Source of the DNA: Methanospirillum hungatei JF-1
GTDB taxonomy: Archaea; Halobacteriota; Methanomicrobia; Methanomicrobiales; Methanospirillaceae
Length of the DNA: 64,000 nucleotides
Reading direction: 5' to 3'
NCBI RefSeq assembly: GCF_000013445.1
Contig: NC_007796.1
Span: 2,826,936 to 2,890,935, forward strand
Made by a program: the position numbers and the translations under genes. The notes under the pieces were generated by a model. The model saw only the letters and a program-made list of their open reading frames with translations, made no database searches and was not told where the DNA came from. Positions 32,319 through 40,640 of the stretch are shown here, piece after piece; positions within the stretch are counted from its first letter, which is position 1; every line of letters begins with the position of its first letter.

Positions 32319-33887
32319 ATGGATATACTACTTGATAATCTGCCAGGACTTCTCATCGCAATCCCTCTGCTGGGAGCATTTTTAACCCCGTTTCTTTCAA
32401 GAGCAGGCGATTCTGTCCGAAATGCCTGGATACTGCTCATTGCCGCTCTTTCATCGCTCTGTGGCCTTCTGGTTGCATCACGGGTTTTAGAGAGCGGGAC
32501 GATTGTGTATGCATTCGGAGTTGATGCGATATCTCATGTTATCCCGCCGGATTCCGGAGGCATCCCCATCAGGATCATCTTTACGATAGACCCGATGAAC
32601 GCCTTCATGCTCATAATCGCCGCAATTGTAAGCTTTTGTATCACCCTCTACTCCCTCTCCAGCATGGAGAAGTTATCAGGGAAGGACGGGTTCTTTACCC
32701 TCCTCCTGCTTCTCATTGCCGGTGTATACGGAATGATAACAACCGGCGACCTCTTCAACTTCTTTGTCTTCCTTGAGATCAGTTCCCTTGCCGGTGCTGC
32801 TCTTGTTGCATACCGGATAGATAAGGGAGTTGCCGCTGAAGCCGGACTGAAATATGCAGCACTCTCAACCCTTGGGGGCATGCTCTTTCTGGTGGGGGTC
32901 GGCCTACTCTTTGCCCAGTATAACTCCCTGAATATGGCGGTTATTGCAGACCGGATGCAGATGACCGGACTTGATATAATCGCATTTGTCCTGTTCTTTA
33001 CTGCCCTTGCCATGAAGTGTGGAGCGGTTCCGATGCACTTCTGGACACCGGACAGTTATGCAATGGCACCGTCCGCAATCACGGCATTCCTGGTCGTCTC
33101 ATCACAGGCAAGCCTCTATGCTCTCTTCAGAGTCTGTTTCACCCTCTACGGTGGTCAGATAAACCCTCTGACCGTCGGATGGGTCATCATCATCCTTGGA
33201 GTGCTCTCGATGTTCGTCGGTGTCACGATGGCAATCCCGCAAAAGGATGTAAAAAGGCTGATGGCATACCACGCCGTCTCCCAGACCGGATACATGCTGC
33301 TTGGTGTCGGGGTAGGGCTTGCTGCTCTTTCCAGCACCTGCCTTTCCCAGAGTGTCGGTATGATGGCACTGAAAGGAGGGCTCTTTCATATCATGAATCA
33401 TGCCCTGTACAAAGGTCTCCTGTTCCTGACCGCCGGGGTCATCATGTACCGGTGTGGAACACGAAACCTCAACCAACTCGGCGGGCTTGGCCACAACATG
33501 AAATGGACCATGATCTTTTTCATGATCGGAGCGCTGGCAATCGCGGGGATTCCCCCATTCAACGGATTTGCATCCAAACTGCTCATCTATGAATCGACAT
33601 TCCTTTTTAACCCCCTCCTTGCCGTCATCGCGATGGTCGTCAGTATCCTGACCCTGGCTTCGTTCGTCAAGGTCTTCCATTCCATGTTCATGGGACCAAA
33701 ACTCCCTGAATACCAGGATGTTGAGGAAGCACCAAAACCAATGCTCATTGCCATGGGAATACTGGCTATTCTGGTCATCCTCTTTGGGATCTTCCCCCAG
33801 CAGGTTGTCGACACTCTGGTTGCCCCGGCAGCATCCGCCCTTGTGGATTATAACGGATACATTGCCTCAGTTCTCGGAGGTGTATAA
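32319..33887 (+). CDS. mbhH: Mbh hydrogenase, MrpD/NuoN-type ion-translocating subunit
   Basis: Protein of 522 aa with about 14 membrane helices, the antiporter-like subunit of the NuoL/M/N family. Typical motifs: FFVFLEISSLAGAALVAYR (conserved Glu of helix 5), GAVPMHFWTPDSYAMAPSAI, and QKDVKRLMAYHAVSQTGYML carrying the conserved lysines and histidine of the ion path. This subunit carries the Na+ or H+ pumping. It abuts mbhI with no spacing. Confidence 0.95.
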   Translation: MDILLDNLPGLLIAIPLLGAFLTPFLSRAGDSVRNAWILLIAALSSLCGLLVASRVLESGTIVYAFGVDAISHVIPPDSGGIPIRIIFTIDPMNAFMLIIAAIVSFCITLYSLSSMEKLSGKDGFFTLLLLLIAGVYGMITTGDLFNFFVFLEISSLAGAALVAYRIDKGVAAEAGLKYAALSTLGGMLFLVGVGLLFAQYNSLNMAVIADRMQMTGLDIIAFVLFFTALAMKCGAVPMHFWTPDSYAMAPSAITAFLVVSSQASLYALFRVCFTLYGGQINPLTVGWVIIILGVLSMFVGVTMAIPQKDVKRLMAYHAVSQTGYMLLGVGVGLAALSSTCLSQSVGMMALKGGLFHIMNHALYKGLLFLTAGVIMYRCGTRNLNQLGGLGHNMKWTMIFFMIGALAIAGIPPFNGFASKLLIYESTFLFNPLLAVIAMVVSILTLASFVKVFHSMFMGPKLPEYQDVEEAPKPMLIAMGILAILVILFGIFPQQVVDTLVAPAASALVDYNGYIASVLGGV

Positions 33888-34235
33888 ATGATCGAATCAT
33901 TCACGCTTTCCACCGGTTTTGGTGCTTGGAATGCCGTATTCTGGGTGATTGCCTTTGTTATTGCCTTCATCATCGGCTGGATAATCTGGTCACGGGGTGA
34001 GAAGACCTATGACACCAGCCCTGGAGCAACGGCTCCATTCCTCTCGGGAAATGCAGAACCTGAAAAAGAGGCGGTACATATACGGGCCGGGAACCTGTAC
34101 TGGGGATATACCGATGCCCTGGCAGGATACTATAAATTTGTTAAACCTTTCCATACCGGTAATCTTTCAGATTACTTCCTGGCATACCTGTTTGTTACTG
34201 CTCTTGTCCTCATCGTGGTGGTGATCCTGAAATGA
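33888..34235 (+). CDS. mbhI: Mbh hydrogenase, MbhI-like linker subunit
   Basis: Protein of 115 aa with one helix at each end (AVFWVIAFVIAFIIGWIIW and YFLAYLFVTALVLIVVVIL) and a cytoplasmic loop. In Pyrococcus Mbh the equivalent protein joins the antiporter and hydrogenase modules. Identified by position between mbhH and mbhJ as well as by its two-helix pattern. ATGA overlap with mbhJ. Confidence 0.8.
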   Translation: MIESFTLSTGFGAWNAVFWVIAFVIAFIIGWIIWSRGEKTYDTSPGATAPFLSGNAEPEKEAVHIRAGNLYWGYTDALAGYYKFVKPFHTGNLSDYFLAYLFVTALVLIVVVILK

Positions 34236-34669
34236 AACTCTCTCCATCATTTAACCGGTCGCTCTGGGTATTTCATGTGAATTCAGGGTCCTGTAACGGA
34301 TGTGATATCGAGATCGTCGCAGCACTCTGCCCCCGGTATGACCCTGAACGGTTTGGAATCAAACTTGTCGGATCACCACGGCATGCAGATGTTCTGCTTG
34401 TCACCGGTCCGGTCACCCACCAGATGAGAGACCGGGTAAAACGGGTATATGAGCAGATGGCTGCTCCGAAGGTGGTCATGTGTGTGGGAACCTGTGGTCA
34501 GTCCGGAGGAGTGTTTTATGACTCCTATAATCTTGACGGACCAATCGACCAGGTGATTCCGGTGGATGTGTATGTTCCAGGCTGTGCACCCCGGCCCGAA
34601 GCAATAATATATGGTGTGGTGCAGGCGATTGCAAAACTTGAACGACTAGAAAAGGAGGTGAGTTCATGA
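34232..34669 (+). CDS. mbhJ: Mbh [NiFe] hydrogenase small subunit
   Basis: Protein of 145 aa of the NuoB/EchC family. The four ligands of the proximal [4Fe-4S] cluster are visible: CxxC in HVNSGSCNGCDIEI (about residues 20-23), C in VVMCVGTCGQSGG (about 84-88) and C in VPGCAPRPEA (about 118). It sits in the peripheral arm on the cytoplasmic side, relaying electrons between ferredoxin clusters and the NiFe site. Overlaps mbhK by 4 nt. Confidence 0.95.
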   Translation: MKLSPSFNRSLWVFHVNSGSCNGCDIEIVAALCPRYDPERFGIKLVGSPRHADVLLVTGPVTHQMRDRVKRVYEQMAAPKVVMCVGTCGQSGGVFYDSYNLDGPIDQVIPVDVYVPGCAPRPEAIIYGVVQAIAKLERLEKEVSS

Positions 34670-35298
34670 GAGCAACCATGACACCACAGGAACTGGCAGA
34701 TCGGTTTATCCGGAAATTCGGCAGCCGGGTGAGTAATATCCAGGTAAAGGAGCGGCGTGAAGGAGTAAAAAAACTCCCCCAAAAGACCGTGTGGATGACG
34801 GTTTCCCGTGAGGACCTCAATGATGCGGTTGCAGAGCTCATCTCCATAGATTATCCGCATCTCGGGGTTATCGCAGCATCAGATAATGGTGACATGATTG
34901 ACCTTCTCTACCATCTTCAGGTCTTCTTTGGTGGAAAACACGAGGAGATCTGTGTGGTGTTCACCGTCCAGGTCCCAAAATCAGATCCCCATGTGCCAAC
35001 AATATCAGGCCTCATTCCCGGTGCTGTCTATTCAGAGCGTGAGAAGCAGGATATGATCGGTGTGACGGTAGATGGCATTCCGGACTCACGGCGTATCTTT
35101 CTGCCTGACGACTTCCCTGAGGAGATATACCCCTGGAGAAAGGATGAGAAGGGCATTCCCCCGTCCATGGTAAAGGAACTCTGGAAGGTTGATCGCCCCA
35201 CCGACCGGCCGGTCCCCCCGGTAGCAGAACCTGAACCGGTTGAGAAGAAGGAACCAGAACCTGCCAAAGAGGCTCCATCAGGAGGTGCAGCAGAATGA
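34666..35298 (+). CDS. mbhK: Mbh hydrogenase, NuoC-like subunit
   Basis: Protein of 210 aa of the 30-kDa NuoC type: PHLGVIAASDNGDMIDLLYH, VVFTVQVPKSDPHVPTISGL, IPGAVYSEREKQDMIGVTVD. The last 35 residues are a Pro/Glu-rich extension (VPPVAEPEPVEKKEPEPAKE) that I do not expect in the family and that is likely disordered. Overlaps mbhL by 4 nt. Confidence 0.93.
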   Translation: MRATMTPQELADRFIRKFGSRVSNIQVKERREGVKKLPQKTVWMTVSREDLNDAVAELISIDYPHLGVIAASDNGDMIDLLYHLQVFFGGKHEEICVVFTVQVPKSDPHVPTISGLIPGAVYSEREKQDMIGVTVDGIPDSRRIFLPDDFPEEIYPWRKDEKGIPPSMVKELWKVDRPTDRPVPPVAEPEPVEKKEPEPAKEAPSGGAAE

Positions 35299-36524
35299 GT
35301 CAGAAAAAAGCACCCTATGAACTTCCCATCGGGCCTATACACCCGGCATTAAAAGAACCAATAAATTTCACCTTTCAGATGAATGGGGAGGTTATTGAAA
35401 AGGTTGACTTTGCACCCGGACGGGCACACCGGGGGATTGAATGGATGGGGATGCGGAGAAACCCGGTTCAAATCCTGCATCTCTGTGACCGGATATGCGG
35501 TATTTGTGGAGTTCACCATGCACTTGTCTTTGCACAGGCGGTTGAGCAGATCGCAGATATTGAGGTTCCTGACCGGGCATATTATGTCCGGACCATTATT
35601 GCAGAATTTGAGCGGATACAGTCTCACATCCTCTGGGCAGGAGTCGCAGCCCATGAACTCGGATTTGATACCCTCTTCTACCTTGCCTGGCAGATACGGG
35701 AAGAGTCAGTCGATGTGATTGAGTATATAACCGGGAACCGGGTCAATTACGGCATCATGATGCTTGGCGGAACCCGCCGGGACATTACCGCAGATATGTT
35801 CCCCCGTCTGGAACAGGCACTCCAGTACTATGAAGGACTCCTTGAAAAGATGGTCAATCTCTTCCTCAACGACAAGACCATTGCCATGCGGTGCAAAGAT
35901 ACCGGAATCCTGACAAAACGCCGGGCATTGGAGCTTGCAACCGTGGGACCCACCTCACGGGCATCAGGACTTGCCATGGATGTCAGGATTGATTCTCCCT
36001 ATGCAGCATATGGCGACCTTGATTTTGACATCGTGCTTCCTGATGTGTATAACAGCGAAGGTAACGGGGATGTCTATGACCGGATCATCGTCCGTATCTT
36101 TGAGATAAAACAGTCGATTGACATCATCAGACAATGCATGAAACAGATGCCTGAAGGTCCAGTTCTTGCTGAAGAGAAGTATGCAAAGTTGCTCATGAAT
36201 CTGAAGAAGGCATCCGGCGAGGCATTTGCCAGGGTTGAAGCTCCCCGTGGTGAAGATATGCACTATGTCAGGATGAATGGAAAGCAGGAAGCTCCCGAGA
36301 TGTGGAAGGTCAAGGCATCCACCTACTCAAACCAGATGGCATGGGTGGAGATACTTCAGGGAGAACAGATTGCTGACATCCCGATCATTGTTGCATCCAT
36401 CGATCCCTGCATGTCATGCACCGACCGGGTGGCTGTTGTCGGGCAGGATGGGAATGCCGGTATCATGACAAAAGAGCATCTCCACCGATTGTCTGTTGAG
36501 AAGACACGGAGGCTTCAGTCATGA
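35295..36524 (+). CDS. mbhL: Mbh [NiFe] hydrogenase large catalytic subunit
   Basis: Protein of 409 aa, NuoD/EchE family. Both Ni-binding motifs are intact: RICGICGVHHALV (about residues 57-69) and IDPCMSCTDRVAVV (about 369-382). This marks a true hydrogenase and not the Mbx-type relative that has lost the site. The tail after the second motif continues for about 30 residues, so C-terminal protease processing is uncertain. It exchanges electrons between H2 and ferredoxin. ATGA overlap with mbhM. Confidence 0.96.
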   Translation: MSQKKAPYELPIGPIHPALKEPINFTFQMNGEVIEKVDFAPGRAHRGIEWMGMRRNPVQILHLCDRICGICGVHHALVFAQAVEQIADIEVPDRAYYVRTIIAEFERIQSHILWAGVAAHELGFDTLFYLAWQIREESVDVIEYITGNRVNYGIMMLGGTRRDITADMFPRLEQALQYYEGLLEKMVNLFLNDKTIAMRCKDTGILTKRRALELATVGPTSRASGLAMDVRIDSPYAAYGDLDFDIVLPDVYNSEGNGDVYDRIIVRIFEIKQSIDIIRQCMKQMPEGPVLAEEKYAKLLMNLKKASGEAFARVEAPRGEDMHYVRMNGKQEAPEMWKVKASTYSNQMAWVEILQGEQIADIPIIVASIDPCMSCTDRVAVVGQDGNAGIMTKEHLHRLSVEKTRRLQS

Positions 36525-37552
36525 TCGGAGAACTTCTCGCCACAGGTGTGGGCGCTGTCCTTATCACCCTTTTTGGTATCATCGCCGGTCTGTTCCTCAT
36601 GGGTATTGATCGTATCTGTGCTGCACGGATGCAGATGCGGCAGGGACCTCCCCTGACCCAGCCCTTCACCGATATCAGAAAACTCCTCTGCAAAGATTCA
36701 GTCGTGCCCGCAAATGCAATCCCGTCACTTTTTAATGCAGCTCCCATCGTTGCATTTGCATCAGCGGTGACGGTGCTCTTTTACCTTCCCCTGGGCAGCA
36801 TTCTCCCGGTCGGGACACCCCTGCCGATAATTGGAGAGTATGGAGATCTCATCCTGATCATGTATCTGTTGACTGTTCCCGCCCTTGCCATGGTTGCCGG
36901 TGGATTTGCATCAGGATCTCCGTATGCAAGTGTTGGTGCCCAGCGTGAGATGGTGACCATGATCGCCTATGAGTTCCCGCTTGCGATTGCTATTGTCGCA
37001 ATTGCCTGGAGACTTGCCGTTGCAGGACTGGTCATGCCATTCTCTGTGAACACGATCGCAGCACATCCCATATGGACGGAAGTCGGACCTGCGGGGATCA
37101 TTGGCTGTATCCTCCTGCTTATCGTGCTTGCATGGGTCACCCCTGCCGAACTCTCCCGGATCCCCTGTGATACTCCTGAAGCAGAGACTGAACTCTGCGG
37201 TGGGCTTCTGGTCGAATACTCGGGACGAAACCTTGCACTCTTTTCCCTCTCCATGGCGGCAAAACTGGTGGCGATGGCAGGACTTGCCGTACTCCTTTTC
37301 TTCCCGTGGAACCTCTCTCCGGTTCTCGGATTGTCTGGAATCATGGGAGCCGGGGTAGATTTGCTTTTCTTCCTCCTGAAGGTGATAGTGGTGATGTTTT
37401 TCTCCGTATCACTCGTCCGGGTTGTTATGGCACGGTTCAGGATCAATACCGTGGTATCCCTGTACTGGGGATGGCTCACGACCATCGGACTCATCGGGAT
37501 GTTTCTCATCATCCTTGACGGGAGCTTCCTCTTCGGGGGGTGCTTATCATGA
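36521..37552 (+). CDS. mbhM: Mbh hydrogenase, NuoH-like membrane anchor
   Basis: Protein of 343 aa with about eight membrane helices. NuoH family features: MGIDRICAARMQMRQGPPLT, QPFTDIRKLLCKDSV near the N-terminus, and LSRIPCDTPEAETELCGGLL plus VEYSGRNLALFSLSMAAKL in the conserved acidic loop. It anchors the peripheral hydrogenase to the membrane and forms the coupling entry path. Overlaps mbhN by 4 nt. Confidence 0.95.
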   Translation: MIGELLATGVGAVLITLFGIIAGLFLMGIDRICAARMQMRQGPPLTQPFTDIRKLLCKDSVVPANAIPSLFNAAPIVAFASAVTVLFYLPLGSILPVGTPLPIIGEYGDLILIMYLLTVPALAMVAGGFASGSPYASVGAQREMVTMIAYEFPLAIAIVAIAWRLAVAGLVMPFSVNTIAAHPIWTEVGPAGIIGCILLLIVLAWVTPAELSRIPCDTPEAETELCGGLLVEYSGRNLALFSLSMAAKLVAMAGLAVLLFFPWNLSPVLGLSGIMGAGVDLLFFLLKVIVVMFFSVSLVRVVMARFRINTVVSLYWGWLTTIGLIGMFLIILDGSFLFGGCLS

Positions 37553-37953
37553 TTAAACTCCCCTCAGTTCCGATGGTGCTTCGCCAGATCCTGAAAAAGC
37601 CGGCGACCAACTTCTTCCCGGCAAAAAATCTCCCCCCGACAATCACCGGATTTCTGGAGTCCGTCGCTGCAGAAAAGGCAACAATACATCCACCGATTCC
37701 AACACCAGTTAAATACCGGGGGAAGATCCTCTATGACCGGAACACCTGTATCGGGTGTAAAATGTGTATCAGGGTTTGTCCGGCAAATGCGATTGAGTTT
37801 ATACCTGATACCAAGAGAATCAGGATCTGGGTAACCCAGTGTGTCTTCTGCAGCCAGTGTAATGACATCTGTCCAAAAGACTGCCTGCACATGTCTTCAG
37901 ACTTCCTTTTAGCGACTGAAGACCGGTTTAACGAAGATATGATTGTAGAATAA
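37549..37953 (+). CDS. mbhN: Mbh hydrogenase, NuoI-like 2x[4Fe-4S] ferredoxin subunit
   Basis: Protein of 134 aa. Two [4Fe-4S] motifs are visible, CIGCKMCIRVCPANAIEF and CVFCSQCNDICPKDCL. It docks soluble ferredoxin and passes electrons to MbhJ. I start at ATG 37549, which overlaps mbhM by 4 nt like the other genes; an in-frame ATG at 37540 is also possible. Last gene of the operon; the next gene is convergent. Confidence 0.95.
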   Translation: MIKLPSVPMVLRQILKKPATNFFPAKNLPPTITGFLESVAAEKATIHPPIPTPVKYRGKILYDRNTCIGCKMCIRVCPANAIEFIPDTKRIRIWVTQCVFCSQCNDICPKDCLHMSSDFLLATEDRFNEDMIVE

Positions 37954-37970
37954 TATGAGGAGATCCGATA

Positions 37971-39347
37971 TCAACCGGATAACTCATGCATCATTTTTTT
38001 CCTGGTTTCAGTAAGGGCAGGACCGATAGATACCGGATATCTGGATGGATGCATTAGTCTGACCACGTCAGCCGGTATCGACTGCACCGAAGCAATAACA
38101 TACTTTCTGATATCAGGTAGTGCACGTTCCGGCCGGACAATGGCGCCACCATATAAAGCCGGGGTTAGCAGGGGGACAGAACCAGGAGTATCAAATCCGG
38201 CAGACTCTAGTTCGATACAGTCACCGGCCATCATACCCTGAGTATCAAATGAGCGGTATACCTGCTTGATACCAGGAAGCGAGGTCTTGTCAGTGTGATC
38301 AGTTACCTTCATCCGCATCTCATAGGTGCCGGTTGTGTGCTCTATTGCTGACATTTTATATACGCCGGCAATGGCAGGTGACTCATGACCGGTGACAAGC
38401 CTGGTCCCGACCCCGTAGATATCGATCGGTGCTCCCTGCTCTTTTAGTGCGTAAATGCTATACTCATCAAGATCTCCAGATGCGACTATCTTTGTCTCAA
38501 AAAGCCCTGCCTCATCAAGCATCCTCCGTGCCTCTTTTGAGAGAGAGAGCAGATCACCGCTGTCAAGTCGGACACCCGCCAGGGTATTCCCCTGTTTTTT
38601 CATCTCGTGACCCACCTTTATAGCATGAACCATCCCGCTTCTGATCGTATCATAGGTATCGACGAGCAGGATTGTGGCGTTAGGAAAAACCTCTGCATAC
38701 CGTCTGAATGATTCAAGTTCAGAAGGATATGACATGACATAGGAATGGGCATGGGTTCCTTTCACCGGGATGCCAAACATCTTCCCCGCTTCCATATTAG
38801 ATGTCCCCATGCATCCACCGATGTATGCAGCACGTGAAGCAGACAGTGCTCCGTCCGGCCCCTGGGCTCTTCTTGCCCCAAATTCCATGACCGCGTCAAA
38901 CCCGGCAATCATGCAGATCCGTGCCGCTTTCGTTGCGATGAGCGAAGAAAAATTAATACAGTTTAATAGAGCGGTCTCGACCAGCTGACAGGAACCCAAG
39001 GGGCCGCGTACCCTGAACACCGGCCCGCCAGGAAAAACAACCGTCCCTTCATCGACTGCATGGACTGAACCGTCAAATCTCCAGTCTGATAGCCAGGCAA
39101 GAAAGGCGTCATCAAAGATATGAAGAGACCGGATATACGCAATATCTTCCTTTGAAAACCGGGCATCCCGAAGAAATAAGAGCGCATCGTCTATTCCGGC
39201 CGCTATAATGTATTCACCCTGAAATGGACAGGATCTGAAAAAAAGATCAAAGCAAGACTGATTATTTATGGTGCCCGATAAAAACCAGACATACATCATG
39301 GTCAGTTCATACAAATCGGTTAGGATTGGAGATTTCAGATTACTCAT
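37971..39347 (-). CDS. pncB: Nicotinate phosphoribosyltransferase
   Basis: Protein of 458 aa from ATG 39347 (open to 39389). The chosen start has an AAAGGT site 8 nt upstream and gives MSNLKSPILTDLYELTMMYV, the usual N-terminus. It joins nicotinate to PRPP with ATP to make nicotinate mononucleotide. Family motifs: VMEFGARRAQGPDGALSASR near residue 155, GIPVKGTHAHSYVMSYPSEL with the catalytic His, and GVRLDSGDLLSLSKEAR. Salvage role complements nadE in this window. Confidence 0.93.
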   Translation of the reverse strand: MSNLKSPILTDLYELTMMYVWFLSGTINNQSCFDLFFRSCPFQGEYIIAAGIDDALLFLRDARFSKEDIAYIRSLHIFDDAFLAWLSDWRFDGSVHAVDEGTVVFPGGPVFRVRGPLGSCQLVETALLNCINFSSLIATKAARICMIAGFDAVMEFGARRAQGPDGALSASRAAYIGGCMGTSNMEAGKMFGIPVKGTHAHSYVMSYPSELESFRRYAEVFPNATILLVDTYDTIRSGMVHAIKVGHEMKKQGNTLAGVRLDSGDLLSLSKEARRMLDEAGLFETKIVASGDLDEYSIYALKEQGAPIDIYGVGTRLVTGHESPAIAGVYKMSAIEHTTGTYEMRMKVTDHTDKTSLPGIKQVYRSFDTQGMMAGDCIELESAGFDTPGSVPLLTPALYGGAIVRPERALPDIRKYVIASVQSIPADVVRLMHPSRYPVSIGPALTETRKKMMHELSG

Positions 39348-39501
39348 ATATTCATATACCTTTCTGGTATCAGGTATGTCATCTCTCAATAAAATAGACC
39401 ATTAGTCTGATTCTGACGGGATCTGTGCAGAGAAACAGAAAACTGACAGATCGAAATATTGATGCGATAAGCACTTGAGATGATCAGCTTGGTGATACAA
39501 G

Positions 39502-40152
39502 ATGCACCTCCCCCCACTCATACCTCCCGCATCTATCACTCCTTATCTATCCTGTTCAGGAGTGATCAACTGCACAAATGCAGAGATACGGACTTTGGCA
39601 CGCACATTAACCAGCTCTGAAACTGATGACATTGAACGGACCAGAACCCTGTACACATGGGTACGGGATTCAATAACTCATTCAGTTGATGCCGGACACA
39701 AAGATCTGATGTGGAATGCGACCGATGTCCTGACCGCCGGACACGGACTTTGTTTTGGGAAGTCTCACCTGTTTGTTGCCTTATGCAGGGCACTTGGGAT
39801 CCCTGCCGGTCTGTGTTATCAACGGGTGCGACGTGAGGATGGGAGCTGGGTGCTCCATGGTCTTGCTGCAGTATACCTCGAACAACTGGACAAGTGGATC
39901 CGACTTGATCCCAGGGGTAATAAACCGGGAGTATCTGCAGATTTCTCACTTGACATGGAAAAAATTGCATATGAACCATCATATGACGGGGAATGGCTGG
40001 ATCAGCATGTCTATCCGGAACCCTGGCAGGAGATTACCCATCTGATTGATCTCTCGCCCGGTGTTTCAGAGTTTATTGAAAATTCCGGGAGCATCAGATT
40101 TCCACCAGTCAATCAGGTCAGAATGCAAGGAATATCTATCTGTTCTACCTGA
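39502..40152 (+). CDS. Transglutaminase-like cysteine protease-fold protein
   Basis: Protein of 216 aa. A transglutaminase-like domain is visible at about residues 35-140: RTLYTWVRDSITHS, then the catalytic Cys in GHGLCFGKSHLFVALCRALG, His in WVLHGLAAVYLE and Asp in KWIRLDPRGNK. The enzyme is probably cytoplasmic, since there is no signal peptide. Substrate unknown; such proteins are often peptidases. It stands alone between two minus-strand genes. Confidence 0.85.
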   Translation: MHLPPLIPPASITPYLSCSGVINCTNAEIRTLARTLTSSETDDIERTRTLYTWVRDSITHSVDAGHKDLMWNATDVLTAGHGLCFGKSHLFVALCRALGIPAGLCYQRVRREDGSWVLHGLAAVYLEQLDKWIRLDPRGNKPGVSADFSLDMEKIAYEPSYDGEWLDQHVYPEPWQEITHLIDLSPGVSEFIENSGSIRFPPVNQVRMQGISICST

Positions 40153-40160
40153 TTCTCCGG

Positions 40161-40640
40161 CTACCGGTGATAGGGAAGACCTCTGATAATGGTAAATGCC
40201 CGGTACAGTTGCTCATACAACAAAAGCCGTGCAATTTGATGAGGAAAGGTCATAGCAGATAGCGAAAGGATGATATTCCCTTTCTGAAGGCAATCCTTTG
40301 ATAATCCATGAGGGCCACCTATGATAAAAACCAATTGATATGGCCCTTCTATCTCGCAGCGTCTTATTACCTCTGCCAGCCCCTCACTGGAGACCTGCTT
40401 CCCGGTCCGGTCCAGAATAATAACATAATCAAGCGAGTCTATTCCGGAGCAGAGTTTCTCTCCTTCTGAAACACATGCCATTTCAATGGTTGAGGGATGA
40501 GTATCAGGCACAGGCGCTTCAGGATATTCTATACATTCCACCTGACAGAATGAACACATCCGTTTCGCATAGTCAGCGATAGCATCTCGGATGAATGACT
40601 CTTTGATCTTTCCAATCGCACGTATTCTTATCCGGACCAT
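40161..40640 (-). CDS. rlmH: 23S rRNA pseudouridine-1915 N3-methyltransferase (RlmH family)
   Basis: Protein of 159 aa, an SPOUT methyltransferase. The knotted C-terminal region is visible: DYVIILDRTGKQVSSEGLAE, YQLVFIIGGPHGLSKDCLQK and LSLSAMTFPHQIARLLLYEQ, then LYRAFTIIRGLPYHR, which is the RlmH signature ending. It methylates the modified uridine in helix 69 of 23S rRNA. ATGA overlap with the upstream sensor gene. Confidence 0.95.
   Translation of the reverse strand: MVRIRIRAIGKIKESFIRDAIADYAKRMCSFCQVECIEYPEAPVPDTHPSTIEMACVSEGEKLCSGIDSLDYVIILDRTGKQVSSEGLAEVIRRCEIEGPYQLVFIIGGPHGLSKDCLQKGNIILSLSAMTFPHQIARLLLYEQLYRAFTIIRGLPYHR

Noticed and set aside
33017-33680. Long open frames overlapping mbhH on both strands
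   Set aside because: They are shadows of the mbhH reading frame with no family similarity.
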